From a bacterium (lineage in GTDB: Bacteria > Armatimonadota > JACIXR01): 64,000 bases of DNA. Made by a program: the position numbers and the translations under genes. Below, one piece after another: positions 8,682 through 15,399 of this stretch. The notes under the pieces were generated by a model, which saw only the letters and a program-made list of their open reading frames with translations, had not been told where the DNA came from and searched no databases. The first letter of the stretch is position 1; every line of letters begins with the position of its first letter. Location of the stretch: contig JACIXR010000005.1 of assembly GCA_014360495.1 (NCBI GenBank), positions 168,894 to 232,893 on the forward strand, given 5' to 3'.

Positions 8682-9030
8682 CGCTTATGACACCTCTGCG
8701 TATCTCCATCATTTGGGTATGTTTGGGTTTAAGCCATTCAATGAAAGGCTCGACTGCGCGAAGAGGGTCAACATTATCTCCGCAGGTAAATATGTCAACC
8801 GCTGCGTAGTTAAGCTCCGGCCAGGTATGAATGGAGATATGGGACTCCGCGATAACCGCTATGCCTGTGAGTCCGTGAGGGTTGAAGCGATGCACCTTAA
8901 GGGATATGAGAGTGGCGCCCGCTCTCCTCACGGCTTCCTTCAGCGTTTCCTCGCACATCTTGGGGTCGTCGAGCCCTTGGCACTGCCAGAGCTCGACGAT
9001 AAGATGTCTTCCAACGCTTCTCATTTCCAT
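8671..9030 (-). CDS. speH: S-adenosylmethionine decarboxylase proenzyme (bacterial class 1B)
   Basis: 119 residues from the chosen start. Self-cleavage occurs in IAESHISIHTWPE between Glu and Ser. The serine becomes the pyruvoyl cofactor, and starting at the ATG at 9028-9030 makes it Ser63, the same number as in the Thermotoga enzyme. That ATG stands 8 bases after GGAGG, while a TTG six codons earlier overlaps the ribosome site. The protein supplies decarboxylated AdoMet for SpeE and BpsA. It overlaps speE, and pdaD ends 5 bases upstream. Confidence 0.95.
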   Translation of the reverse strand: MEMRSVGRHLIVELWQCQGLDDPKMCEETLKEAVRRAGATLISLKVHRFNPHGLTGIAVIAESHISIHTWPELNYAAVDIFTCGDNVDPLRAVEPFIEWLKPKHTQMMEIRRGVISDGR

Positions 9031-9035
9031 CACCA

Positions 9036-9500
9036 TCACCTCCACCAAAGAATGGCGGCTGCGATGGCGCAGCCAATTTTTTCAACTTTATGTTCAGAGG
9101 AGATGATGTGTATCTCCTTTAAACTCATATTTCTCATTTTAAAGGCCTCTTCTACCTTTTTCTTAACTTTCTCCTCAACCTTTTCCTTTCCACCTCTCTC
9201 CGAGTGTTCCATAATAACTCCAAACTCCTCCCCTACCCCGATGGCAACTGCAGCGGAGATGACCTCTCCTTCTTTTTCGCTGAAAATCTCTGCTAAAACG
9301 ATGGGGACAAGCGAGCCTTCCCTTATTGATGGCACTTCATAGCTAATCTCAGCTTTAGGTGGCAATATGCTTGAAACGCGGACGAGATTCCAGTTCGCTA
9401 TGCCGGCATTGAGAAGAGCGTTGTCAAGCGCATTTAGGGGAGTGCCACCCTCTCCCGTTCCAGCGGCAAGAACAGCAAGATTCGGCAAGGAAGTCAACAT
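9036..9500 (-). CDS. pdaD: Pyruvoyl-dependent arginine decarboxylase
   Basis: 154 residues from the ATG at 9498-9500. The segment VRVSSILPP carries the Ser-Ser cleavage site that produces the pyruvoyl cofactor in PvlArgDC. GTGEGGTPLNALDNAL and GVIMEHSERG are typical of the family, which is common in archaea and chlamydiae and patchy in bacteria. It converts arginine to agmatine at the head of the pathway. GGAGGAGG lies just before the ATG, and a TTG five codons earlier overlaps it. The start overlaps the bpsA stop by 7 bases (ATGTTGA). Confidence 0.93.
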   Translation of the reverse strand: MLTSLPNLAVLAAGTGEGGTPLNALDNALLNAGIANWNLVRVSSILPPKAEISYEVPSIREGSLVPIVLAEIFSEKEGEVISAAVAIGVGEEFGVIMEHSERGGKEKVEEKVKKKVEEAFKMRNMSLKEIHIISSEHKVEKIGCAIAAAILWWR

Positions 9501-10546
9501 TTTCTCCTCCTCCAAGCGATTGATTCCTCATCAACGTATAGCTCACCCTTGCCTTCTTCATTAAAGCTTTTATAGCCCGGCACCAGCTCTATCCTGTATA
9601 GAGAGGACTTGTACCAAAGCACTTTCGGCTTATGCTGAAGTGGTGGCAAATCCCTTACAATGCTATCCAATAGATAATCCCAATTCTCATAGGAAGAGAA
9701 ATCTGACAGGATGTCGGTTATCGCAACGCCGAATTTCTCCACAAGCACTCTTTGAAAATCTCGCCACTTTTTCAGGGATGACTCCGTTTTAGTGAGTCCG
9801 AAATACCCCGCACAACCTAAATCGCGAAGGGAAGCTATGCCCCTTCCAATGAATACCTCTAACCCCTGTAGGGTCTCCACAGGGTCGGTGAAGAATGTAT
9901 CAAACTGGGAAAGGAGGTCATCGGGAAGAGGATGGCGAAGGTCATGTTTCCTAACCTCAATCCCCAACCCTTTTTCTTCGTTAGCCTTTTCTATAAAATT
10001 TACTAATCTATCATCCAACTCCAAAACTACTATTCTTTTAGGCAATCTGCTTAAACCAAATGCGATGCTTAAAAGGTCATCGTCTCCAAGTATAATAATG
10101 CTTTTGCCTCTTACATCTCCTTTTGAGTCGGCAAAAGCGACGCGGGAAATGGTTGATTCCGGGGTCAGATATCCCTGGTCATACTCCAAAACGGGTTCTG
10201 GGCGTCCTTTGGTAGTTTCTTTGTACTCTAAAAGGAGACTTTCCCAAGGTTTAAGGCTAATTCCTGTGCCAGAACAGCAAGGGCAGCGAGAATCTAAGGA
10301 AGAAAAAAGTTCTGGCTTAATATAAGACTTCCCTTCTTCCGTCAGCAGGACCTTATCCTCCTCAAAGGAGATAATGCCTGCTTTGTGCAGCTCCCTGCAG
10401 GCTTCGACGAAAAGGTTGAACGGCAATTGACTCAAAGGTATTGCCTGCCAGAAATCGTCTGTGGAGAGAAAGGCGAAAAGCAGTCTCTCCAATTGTCTTT
10501 CGTTTATACCCAAGGATTCTTGGAATTTTTTTAACAATTCCTTCAC
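9494..10546 (-). CDS. bpsA: Branched-chain polyamine synthase (N4-bis(aminopropyl)spermidine synthase)
   Basis: About 350 residues. An N-terminal winged-helix-like part (about 1-80) precedes a CPCCSGTG Cys pair. The C-terminal aminopropyltransferase domain has LEYDQGYLTPES, the decarboxylated-AdoMet motif IILGDDDLLS and FDTFFTDPVETLQGLEVFIGRG. These are BpsA features (former DUF43), as in Thermococcus kodakarensis. It adds aminopropyl groups to spermidine to make quaternary branched polyamines, which are linked to growth at high temperature. The GTG at 10546 is preferred because it stands 8 bases after AGGAGG; an ATG two codons earlier (10552) is only 2 bases away. It is the first gene of the polyamine operon. 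Confidence 0.88.
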   Translation of the reverse strand: MKELLKKFQESLGINERQLERLLFAFLSTDDFWQAIPLSQLPFNLFVEACRELHKAGIISFEEDKVLLTEEGKSYIKPELFSSLDSRCPCCSGTGISLKPWESLLLEYKETTKGRPEPVLEYDQGYLTPESTISRVAFADSKGDVRGKSIIILGDDDLLSIAFGLSRLPKRIVVLELDDRLVNFIEKANEEKGLGIEVRKHDLRHPLPDDLLSQFDTFFTDPVETLQGLEVFIGRGIASLRDLGCAGYFGLTKTESSLKKWRDFQRVLVEKFGVAITDILSDFSSYENWDYLLDSIVRDLPPLQHKPKVLWYKSSLYRIELVPGYKSFNEEGKGELYVDEESIAWRRRKC

Positions 10547-10575
10547 AGGCATCACCTCCTATTGAGGCATTATTT

Positions 10576-10604
10576 ATAGGGATACCCCAGAGGGGTATCC
10601 CTAT
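10576..10604. promoter_or_regulatory. 13-bp perfect hairpin in the leader of the polyamine operon
   Basis: Arms at 10576-10588 and 10592-10604 (ATAGGGATACCCC and its complement) enclose a 3-base loop AGA. On the minus strand it begins a few bases after the predicted transcription start of bpsA and ends some 30 bases before the start codon. No U-tract follows, so an mRNA-stabilising or regulatory leader is likelier than a terminator. Confidence 0.5.
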
Positions 10605-10616
10605 TAGCAAATAAAT

Positions 10617-10644
10617 ATAATAGCAAGGAATAAAGAAATGTCAA
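10617..10644 (-). promoter_or_regulatory. Promoter of the polyamine operon
   Basis: On the minus strand, consensus TTGACA (10639-10644), a 16-bp spacer and TATTAT (10617-10622). Transcription would start near 10609, just before the leader hairpin. Confidence 0.6.
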
Positions 10645-10698
10645 ATAATTTAAAAAATTTTTAAGCGTATCCCCAATCCATATGCGTACTGGACCTTA

Positions 10699-10724
10699 GG
10701 AGTCCCTTGTTATGGAATTAAACA
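10699..10724 (+). repeat. Direct repeat A, left flank of the transposase remnant
   Basis: Shares GGAGTCCC, a short variable piece and TTATGGAATTAAACA with repeat B (11031-11059). It lies directly before the first recognisable transposase codons. A third, inverted copy lies at 15108-15137. Unlike B and C, it has no promoter behind it. Confidence 0.55.
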
Positions 10725-11031
10725 ACCCAAAATGCCTCGGAGATTTAGTCCAAATTGACTCAATCGTGATTTCCCTCAATGGCGTAAAAATGTTTCTCAT
10801 TAGCGGTATAGATGTTGTCTCAAGATTTGGTTTCTCTTACTCTTTTCCGAGATTATCAACCAGAAGCGCGAGGAAATTTATGAAGAAACTCTTGAAGGTA
10901 TCCTCTTCTACATTCATCCAAAGAGACCGCAAGAGAGCGGCTATGTGAAGCGATTCCAGAGAACTATCAAGAATATTTCTTAGATGTATACCCGCTGGAC
11001 TCAACGGATATAGATGAATTTAATAACCAAA
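10712..11031 (+). pseudogene. Decayed DDE (rve-type) transposase fragment
   Basis: Three reading frames together give pieces of an integrase-core transposase of the IS481/IS3 kind. The first frame has PKCLGDLVQIDSIV (first catalytic Asp), then LISGIDVVSRFGFSYSF and a helix. The second frame has HPKRPQESGYVKRFQRTI, where the usual catalytic Glu of NGxxERF is Lys. The third has QEYFLDVYPLDSTDIDEFNNQ. The middle segment with the second Asp is deleted, and the N-terminal helix-turn-helix and C-terminal end are missing. Frameshifts and loss of catalytic residues show that it is dead. It stands between direct repeats A and B beside tRNA-Leu. Confidence 0.75.
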
Positions 11032-11059
11032 GGAGTCCCAAATGTTATGGAATTAAACA
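11031..11059 (+). repeat. Direct repeat B / upstream-promoter motif, copy 2
   Basis: The right flank of the transposase remnant. Its last 14 bases (11046-11059, TATGGAATTAAACA) stand exactly 5 bp before the -35 box of the tRNA-Leu promoter, the spacing seen at 4128-4141 and 15108-15121. Over about 30 bases it differs from the 15108-15137 copy at only two positions. Confidence 0.6.
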
Positions 11060-11064
11060 CTTAT

Positions 11065-11093
11065 TTGACTTCAAATGAAAAAGGGGGTAAAAT
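11065..11093 (+). promoter_or_regulatory. Promoter of tRNA-Leu
   Basis: TTGACT (11065-11070), a 17-bp spacer and TAAAAT (11088-11093). The mature tRNA begins 16 bases after the -10. Confidence 0.65.
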
Positions 11094-11108
11094 TTAAAAA
11101 TGATATCC

Positions 11109-11197
11109 GCCGAGGTGGCGGAATTGGCAGACGCGCCTGACTCAAAATCAGGTGGGCTTCGCCGCTCGTGGGGGTTCGACTCCCCCCCTCGGCACCA
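11109..11197 (+). tRNA. tRNA-Leu (anticodon CAA)
   Basis: The acceptor stem GCCGAGG (11109-11115) pairs with CCTCGGC (11187-11193), followed by A and an encoded CCA. The D arm contains GGCGGAATTGGCAGACGC. The anticodon arm is CCTGA-CTCAAAA-TCAGG, placing CAA at the anticodon. A long variable arm, as in class II tRNAs, and GGGGGTTCGACTCCCCC as the T arm complete the cloverleaf. It reads UUG leucine codons. Confidence 0.96.
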
Positions 11198-11220
11198 CGC
11201 TCTATTGGTTTTCCCAAAGG

Positions 11221-12954
11221 TCAATGATTATTAGCCGAGTGTAATAACGCTGCCTCAAGAACCTTTTTAGCTATCGGTGCCGCAACGCTACCGCCTTTCC
11301 CACCCTCTTCTACCAACACGCTGACGGCAATACGAGGATTTTCCACTGGAGCGAAACAAACGAACCAAGCATGTGTCTTCTTCCTTGGTGGGTCTTCGGC
11401 GCTTCCCGTTTTGCCAGCCACGGTGATTCCCTCAACCCTTGCGAGCTTTGCCGTGCCAGCACTCCCCATTACCGCTTCCTCCATCCCCTTCTTTATCAAT
11501 TCTAAAGTGGATTTTGATATCCCGATGGGCATCTTTTCCTCCTTCTCGCCCAACATAATGATTGGCTTTACAAGATATCCTCCGTTGGCGAAAACGGAAA
11601 CCATTCTGCAAGCTTGGAGAGGTGTCAGCTGTGTGAAACCTTGTCCAATGGCCATATTCGCCGTGTCGCCCGGATACCAAATCTCTCCGTAGGTTTTCTT
11701 CTTCCATTCCTCATCGGCGATGAAACCGCTAGCCTCCCCAGGAAGAATTATCCCTGTCTTCGCCCCCAAGCCGAATTTTCTCGCCCATTCGGAAAGTTTC
11801 TCTGGTCCGACAAGCAAGCCCAATCTATAAAAATATGTATCGCAGGATTGCTCAATTGCGGAGATAAAATCCACGCCTCCGTGCCTTCGCCAGCAGCGGA
11901 AGAATCTCTTACCTACTTGTAACCCTCCCGAACAGTTAATCACGGCTGAGGGAGATATCTTCCCTTCCTCTAATCCAGCAGTTGCGGTCACGAGCTTGAA
12001 AATGGAACCGGGCGGGTAAACACCTGCTATAGCTCTATTTAAAAAAGGATGCCTCTTATCTTTAAATAAAGCGAGGCGTTCTCTTTTCTTCCCTTCAGGT
12101 GATGCAAATAAGTTGGGGTCAAAAGAAGGACTGCTGGCAAGAGCAAGGATTTCTCCAGTGTGGGGATTCATTGCTACCACAGCTCCTCTCTTGCCTTTCA
12201 AAGCTTCCTCAGCTGCCTTTTGAATATCAATGTCAATTGTAAGGCGGATGTCCTCACCGCTCTTGGGCTCGACTCTCTCCAAGAGCCTCTTAACCTGTCC
12301 CCTTACATCCACTTCCATCCTTTGACCTCCCTTTTCGCCCTTTAAAGATGCTTCACAAAGCCTCTCAATACCCATCTTTCCCACCATATCGCCCATCTGA
12401 TATCCATTCTCTTTCCATTTGTTCAATTCTTCCCTTGATATCTCACCTACATATCCTACGAGATGAGCACAAAGTGAACCGTAAGGATAATATCTTTGGT
12501 TTACCTCTTCTATAATTATGTTGGGTAGGTAAGGCAGTTGCTCAACAAGACGGACAAGCTTATCAAAGGGAATATCCCTTTCCAACTCAACGACATCATA
12601 CATTGCCCTTTTAACTATCCTTTCCCTCAAAATAGCATAGGGAACATTAAGTATCTCTGAGAGCTTTTTAAGGGATTTCGCATCTACATCCTTCCCTATG
12701 AGTAAAATCCGATATTTTCTCACATTCGTTGCTATTATTTTTCCATTACGGTCCAAAATTAGCCCTCGTGGAGGTGGGATTGTCGCCAATTTTATCGTTA
12801 TGCTCTCGGAGAGCTTTCGCAGTTCCTCTCCCTTAAATATTTGAAGATACCAAAGATAGGAAGCGAGGAGGAGAAAAAGAGCACAAGCGAAGTAGAAGAG
12901 GGCTTTTATTCGCCCTCTATTGATTTCCCAGGGAAGGCTGGTCGGTCTTCTCAT
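11221..12954 (-). CDS. mrdA: Penicillin-binding protein 2 (monofunctional transpeptidase)
   Basis: 577 residues. One membrane segment (about 17-36) is followed by a dimerisation/pedestal region with PPPRGLILDRNG, then the transpeptidase domain. The active-site SxxK is SIFK (317-320). The second motif reads SCD (370-372) instead of SxN. The third is KTGS (515-518). It cross-links peptidoglycan during elongation. Its 5' end overlaps the 3' end of the PBP1A gene by 38 bases, so both come from the promoter at 15074-15102. Length and domain order fit PBP2 better than FtsI. No MreBCD or RodA genes lie next to it in the window. Confidence 0.9.
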   Translation of the reverse strand: MRRPTSLPWEINRGRIKALFYFACALFLLLASYLWYLQIFKGEELRKLSESITIKLATIPPPRGLILDRNGKIIATNVRKYRILLIGKDVDAKSLKKLSEILNVPYAILRERIVKRAMYDVVELERDIPFDKLVRLVEQLPYLPNIIIEEVNQRYYPYGSLCAHLVGYVGEISREELNKWKENGYQMGDMVGKMGIERLCEASLKGEKGGQRMEVDVRGQVKRLLERVEPKSGEDIRLTIDIDIQKAAEEALKGKRGAVVAMNPHTGEILALASSPSFDPNLFASPEGKKRERLALFKDKRHPFLNRAIAGVYPPGSIFKLVTATAGLEEGKISPSAVINCSGGLQVGKRFFRCWRRHGGVDFISAIEQSCDTYFYRLGLLVGPEKLSEWARKFGLGAKTGIILPGEASGFIADEEWKKKTYGEIWYPGDTANMAIGQGFTQLTPLQACRMVSVFANGGYLVKPIIMLGEKEEKMPIGISKSTLELIKKGMEEAVMGSAGTAKLARVEGITVAGKTGSAEDPPRKKTHAWFVCFAPVENPRIAVSVLVEEGGKGGSVAAPIAKKVLEAALLHSANNH

Positions 12955-15061
12955 CTTGCTGAACTTTTTCCCCGGGGGGAGAGGTATGAAGTGGGCAAGT
13001 CTCTGTGGGCATTTCGTTAATGGGCACTTTTATTTTCTTAGGAGAAGGGCAATACTGAGTTGCAATCTTTCCCGATTGGGGGCAGATATTTATTTCCACC
13101 AAATCTCCCGTGTGAAGGTCGCATTTCTCTTTTGGCTCAAATCCCTTGACGAATTCCTGTATATGGGTGGATGGGCAATATTTTGTTGCGACCTTCCCTG
13201 TCTTATCACAAATGCGAATTTCAACTAAATTCTTAGAGTATGTTTCTCCTTCCTCACAAGTCCATATTTTCCCTGCTTTCTTCATAAAGTCAGCCCATAT
13301 TTGGCAAGGGATGGAGCCGCCGACTATCTTAGGCATGGGAGAGTAATCATCGTTGCCAACCCAAACAGCACAGGCAAGTTGTGGTGTGAAGCCCACGAAC
13401 CAAGCTGCCCTGTAATCGTCTGAGGTCCCTGTCTTCCCGGCTGCGCCTGGCACGCCCCTCGCTCGTGTACCGGTTCCGTGGAGAACGACCTCTCTTAACA
13501 TCATCTGCATCGTCTTTGCTGTCTCTTCAGATAAAACGGGAAAGGAAACAGGTTGGTTATCCTCCAATATAGCCCCTTTAATTGTGTAGATTTTTAAAAT
13601 CCCTCTTGGAAGACATCTAACACCGTTATTAGCGATAACTCCAACTGCGGACGCCATATCCAGAACTCTCACCCCAGACGCACCTATGGCAGTGGAGAGA
13701 TAAGGTTGCAAGGGAGTTGTGATTCCCATCTTATATGCATAATCTATCACGGTCTTTATCCCGATTTTATCCGCCAATTTAATTGCGGGAATATTTATGG
13801 AGTAGGCAAAGGCTTTTTTTAGCGTCACTACTCCTCTGAAGCGTCCGTCAAAATTCTTAGGACGCCATACCCCGCTTGCATTTTTATAGGAAACTGGGGA
13901 ATCCTCTATTGTATCTTCTGGCTTATATCCCTTATCTATAGCAGCGGTATAGACGAATATCTTGAATGCTGAACCAGGCTGTAATTTAGATTGCACAGCC
14001 CTGTTGAACTGGCTCTCCCAGAAATTCTTGCCTCCCACCATAGCTAAAACATCTCCTGTCCGATAATCTATAGCTACAAGAGCGGCTTGATGAACATTCA
14101 AACTCTTCGCTCTTTCAAGCCCATTTCTTACCGCCTCTTCCGCTATCTCCTGCAGGCGAATGTCTAAAGTTGTATATATTTTCAGCCCAGCTTTATACAC
14201 GAAGTCCTCTCCATACTTTTTTGAAAGCTGGTCTATTATCCAAAAAACGAAGTAAGGAGCCTTGAATCTCCTTATCGAAGGTGGTTCTTTGTAGGCGAGC
14301 TTCAAGGGCTCCCTCTTCGCCTTCTCCGCTTCTTCTCGTGTTATAAATCCTAATTTCTCCATTTTGTCTAAAACATTATTTCTCATTTTTAAAGCGAGCT
14401 GAGGATTCTTATAGGGAGAATAATCGGCGGGGCGGCGTGGAATTGCGGCGAGAAGGGCGCATTCAGCAAGGGTAAGTTTGCTGACGGGCTTCCCGAAATA
14501 TATCTTTGCTGCCATCCCTACGCCATAGGCACCGCTTCCATAGTTTACTTTATTAAGATACATCTCCAATATCTCTTCCTTTGTATAGTGGCGCTCTAAG
14601 CGGATGGCAATTGCCATCTCCTGCATTTTCCTTGATAACGCTCTCTTTTGGGAAAGGAAAAGATTTCGTGCTACCTGCTGGGTAATAGTTGAACCTCCCT
14701 CCACTATTCTGCCCATTCTGATATCTTGATAAAGGGCACGAAGGATTGCCCGGAGGTCCAATCCGCTATGGGAGAAGAAGCGACGGTCCTCGCTTGCTAC
14801 TGTGGCTAATTGAAGGGCAGGAGGAATTTCCTTTAATGGAACATATTCCCTAATCTCCCCGGAGAGGTCGGCTAAGAGGACTCCGTTCCGGTCCAAAATT
14901 TGGGTGGCCCCAGCGAGGACCTGCGTATAGGTATCCGCCCCTTCAAGGGAGATATTTCGCACGCTGGCGAAGCAGTAGAGAAAATACCCTACTAGCCCTG
15001 CTACGCTTAAAAGCAAAATAGAGCCGACTAACTTGAAAATGACTTTTATAAATCTTAACAT
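12917..15061 (-). CDS. Penicillin-binding protein 1A (bifunctional transglycosylase/transpeptidase)
   Basis: 714 residues. An N-terminal membrane segment (about 10-30) is followed by a GT51 glycosyltransferase domain (EDRRFFSHSGLD with the catalytic Glu, GGSTITQQVARNLFL, RKMQEMAIAIRLE) and a transpeptidase domain (SAFK, then SIN in AYSINIPA, then KTGTSDDY). The C-terminus adds two Cys-containing repeats of about 40 residues (ICDKTGKVATKYCPS and ICPQSGKIATQYCPS), followed by a polar tail. No Shine-Dalgarno is visible: the ATG follows the predicted -10 by 12 bases, so the mRNA would have a very short leader. It is co-transcribed with PBP2. Confidence 0.93.
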   Translation of the reverse strand: MLRFIKVIFKLVGSILLLSVAGLVGYFLYCFASVRNISLEGADTYTQVLAGATQILDRNGVLLADLSGEIREYVPLKEIPPALQLATVASEDRRFFSHSGLDLRAILRALYQDIRMGRIVEGGSTITQQVARNLFLSQKRALSRKMQEMAIAIRLERHYTKEEILEMYLNKVNYGSGAYGVGMAAKIYFGKPVSKLTLAECALLAAIPRRPADYSPYKNPQLALKMRNNVLDKMEKLGFITREEAEKAKREPLKLAYKEPPSIRRFKAPYFVFWIIDQLSKKYGEDFVYKAGLKIYTTLDIRLQEIAEEAVRNGLERAKSLNVHQAALVAIDYRTGDVLAMVGGKNFWESQFNRAVQSKLQPGSAFKIFVYTAAIDKGYKPEDTIEDSPVSYKNASGVWRPKNFDGRFRGVVTLKKAFAYSINIPAIKLADKIGIKTVIDYAYKMGITTPLQPYLSTAIGASGVRVLDMASAVGVIANNGVRCLPRGILKIYTIKGAILEDNQPVSFPVLSEETAKTMQMMLREVVLHGTGTRARGVPGAAGKTGTSDDYRAAWFVGFTPQLACAVWVGNDDYSPMPKIVGGSIPCQIWADFMKKAGKIWTCEEGETYSKNLVEIRICDKTGKVATKYCPSTHIQEFVKGFEPKEKCDLHTGDLVEINICPQSGKIATQYCPSPKKIKVPINEMPTETCPLHTSPPGEKVQQDEKTDQPSLGNQ

Positions 15062-15073
15062 TTTTCATCAATA

Positions 15074-15102
15074 ATTTTAACGGCAATTTCTTCTCTTTTC
15101 AA
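15074..15102 (-). promoter_or_regulatory. Promoter of the PBP1A-PBP2 operon, near-leaderless
   Basis: On the minus strand, TTGAAA (15097-15102), a 17-bp spacer and TAAAAT (15074-15079). Only 12 bases separate the -10 from the PBP1A start codon. Confidence 0.6.
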
Positions 15103-15107
15103 GATAC

Positions 15108-15137
15108 TGTATAATTCCATAACATTTGAGACTCCTT
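15108..15137 (-). repeat. Repeat C / upstream-promoter motif, copy 3
   Basis: The minus strand carries AAGGAGTCTCAAATGT followed by TATGGAATTATACA (the latter at 15108-15121), then 5 bp and the -35 box of the PBP1A promoter. It matches repeat B beside tRNA-Leu nearly base for base, although there is no transposase sequence here. Confidence 0.6.
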
Positions 15138-15399
15138 AGTGAGAGCCCTTAGTAAACATCCATATTGCGTTGACTATAAAATCTAAAATAGAATTTCCTT
15201 GGATTTTTAGGTCTTCTTGAGAATTGTGCTTCTTGAAACGACAAAAGATTCCTTTCCCGCTTCCCCAGCTAAACAAGCGTGATTTACCGATGGATAAGAG
15301 CACTTGAAAGAGAGCGCCTCGCTCTCTCTTTTGGTAAATGCTTTCTTTTTATTGGGGGCTCCCCTACGGGGAGCCCCCAATTAATTCGTTTAATTCCCC
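15138..15399. other. Intergenic region with two strong hairpins
   Basis: No gene is seen. Hairpin 1 (15309-15327) has arms AGAGAGCG / CGCTCTCT, loop CCT, and is followed on the plus strand by CTTTT. Hairpin 2 (15351-15381) has 14-bp arms from ATTGGGGGCTCCCC, loop TAC, and lies 19 bases beyond the stop of the DUF4838-like gene, so it probably ends the eight-gene glycan operon. Neither has a normal U-tract for a minus-strand terminator. Confidence 0.5.
15351..15381 (-). terminator. Probable transcript end of the glycan operon (14-bp stem, loop TAC, no U-tract)
   Basis: A perfect inverted repeat immediately after the last gene of the operon (stop at 15400). The position fits a terminator; the missing U-tract on the minus strand lowers confidence. 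It would have to work as an intrinsic hairpin without U's, or as an RNA-stabilising 3' end. Confidence 0.45.

Noticed and set aside
10576..10604. Terminator of the PBP1A-PBP2 operon
   Set aside because: It is more than 600 bases beyond the PBP2 stop, past a tRNA gene, has no U-tract and lies downstream of the bpsA promoter.
10712..10948. A 78-codon open frame that could be read as an intact small gene
   Set aside because: Only its first two thirds match a transposase core. The match continues in two other frames, so it is a fragment of a pseudogene.
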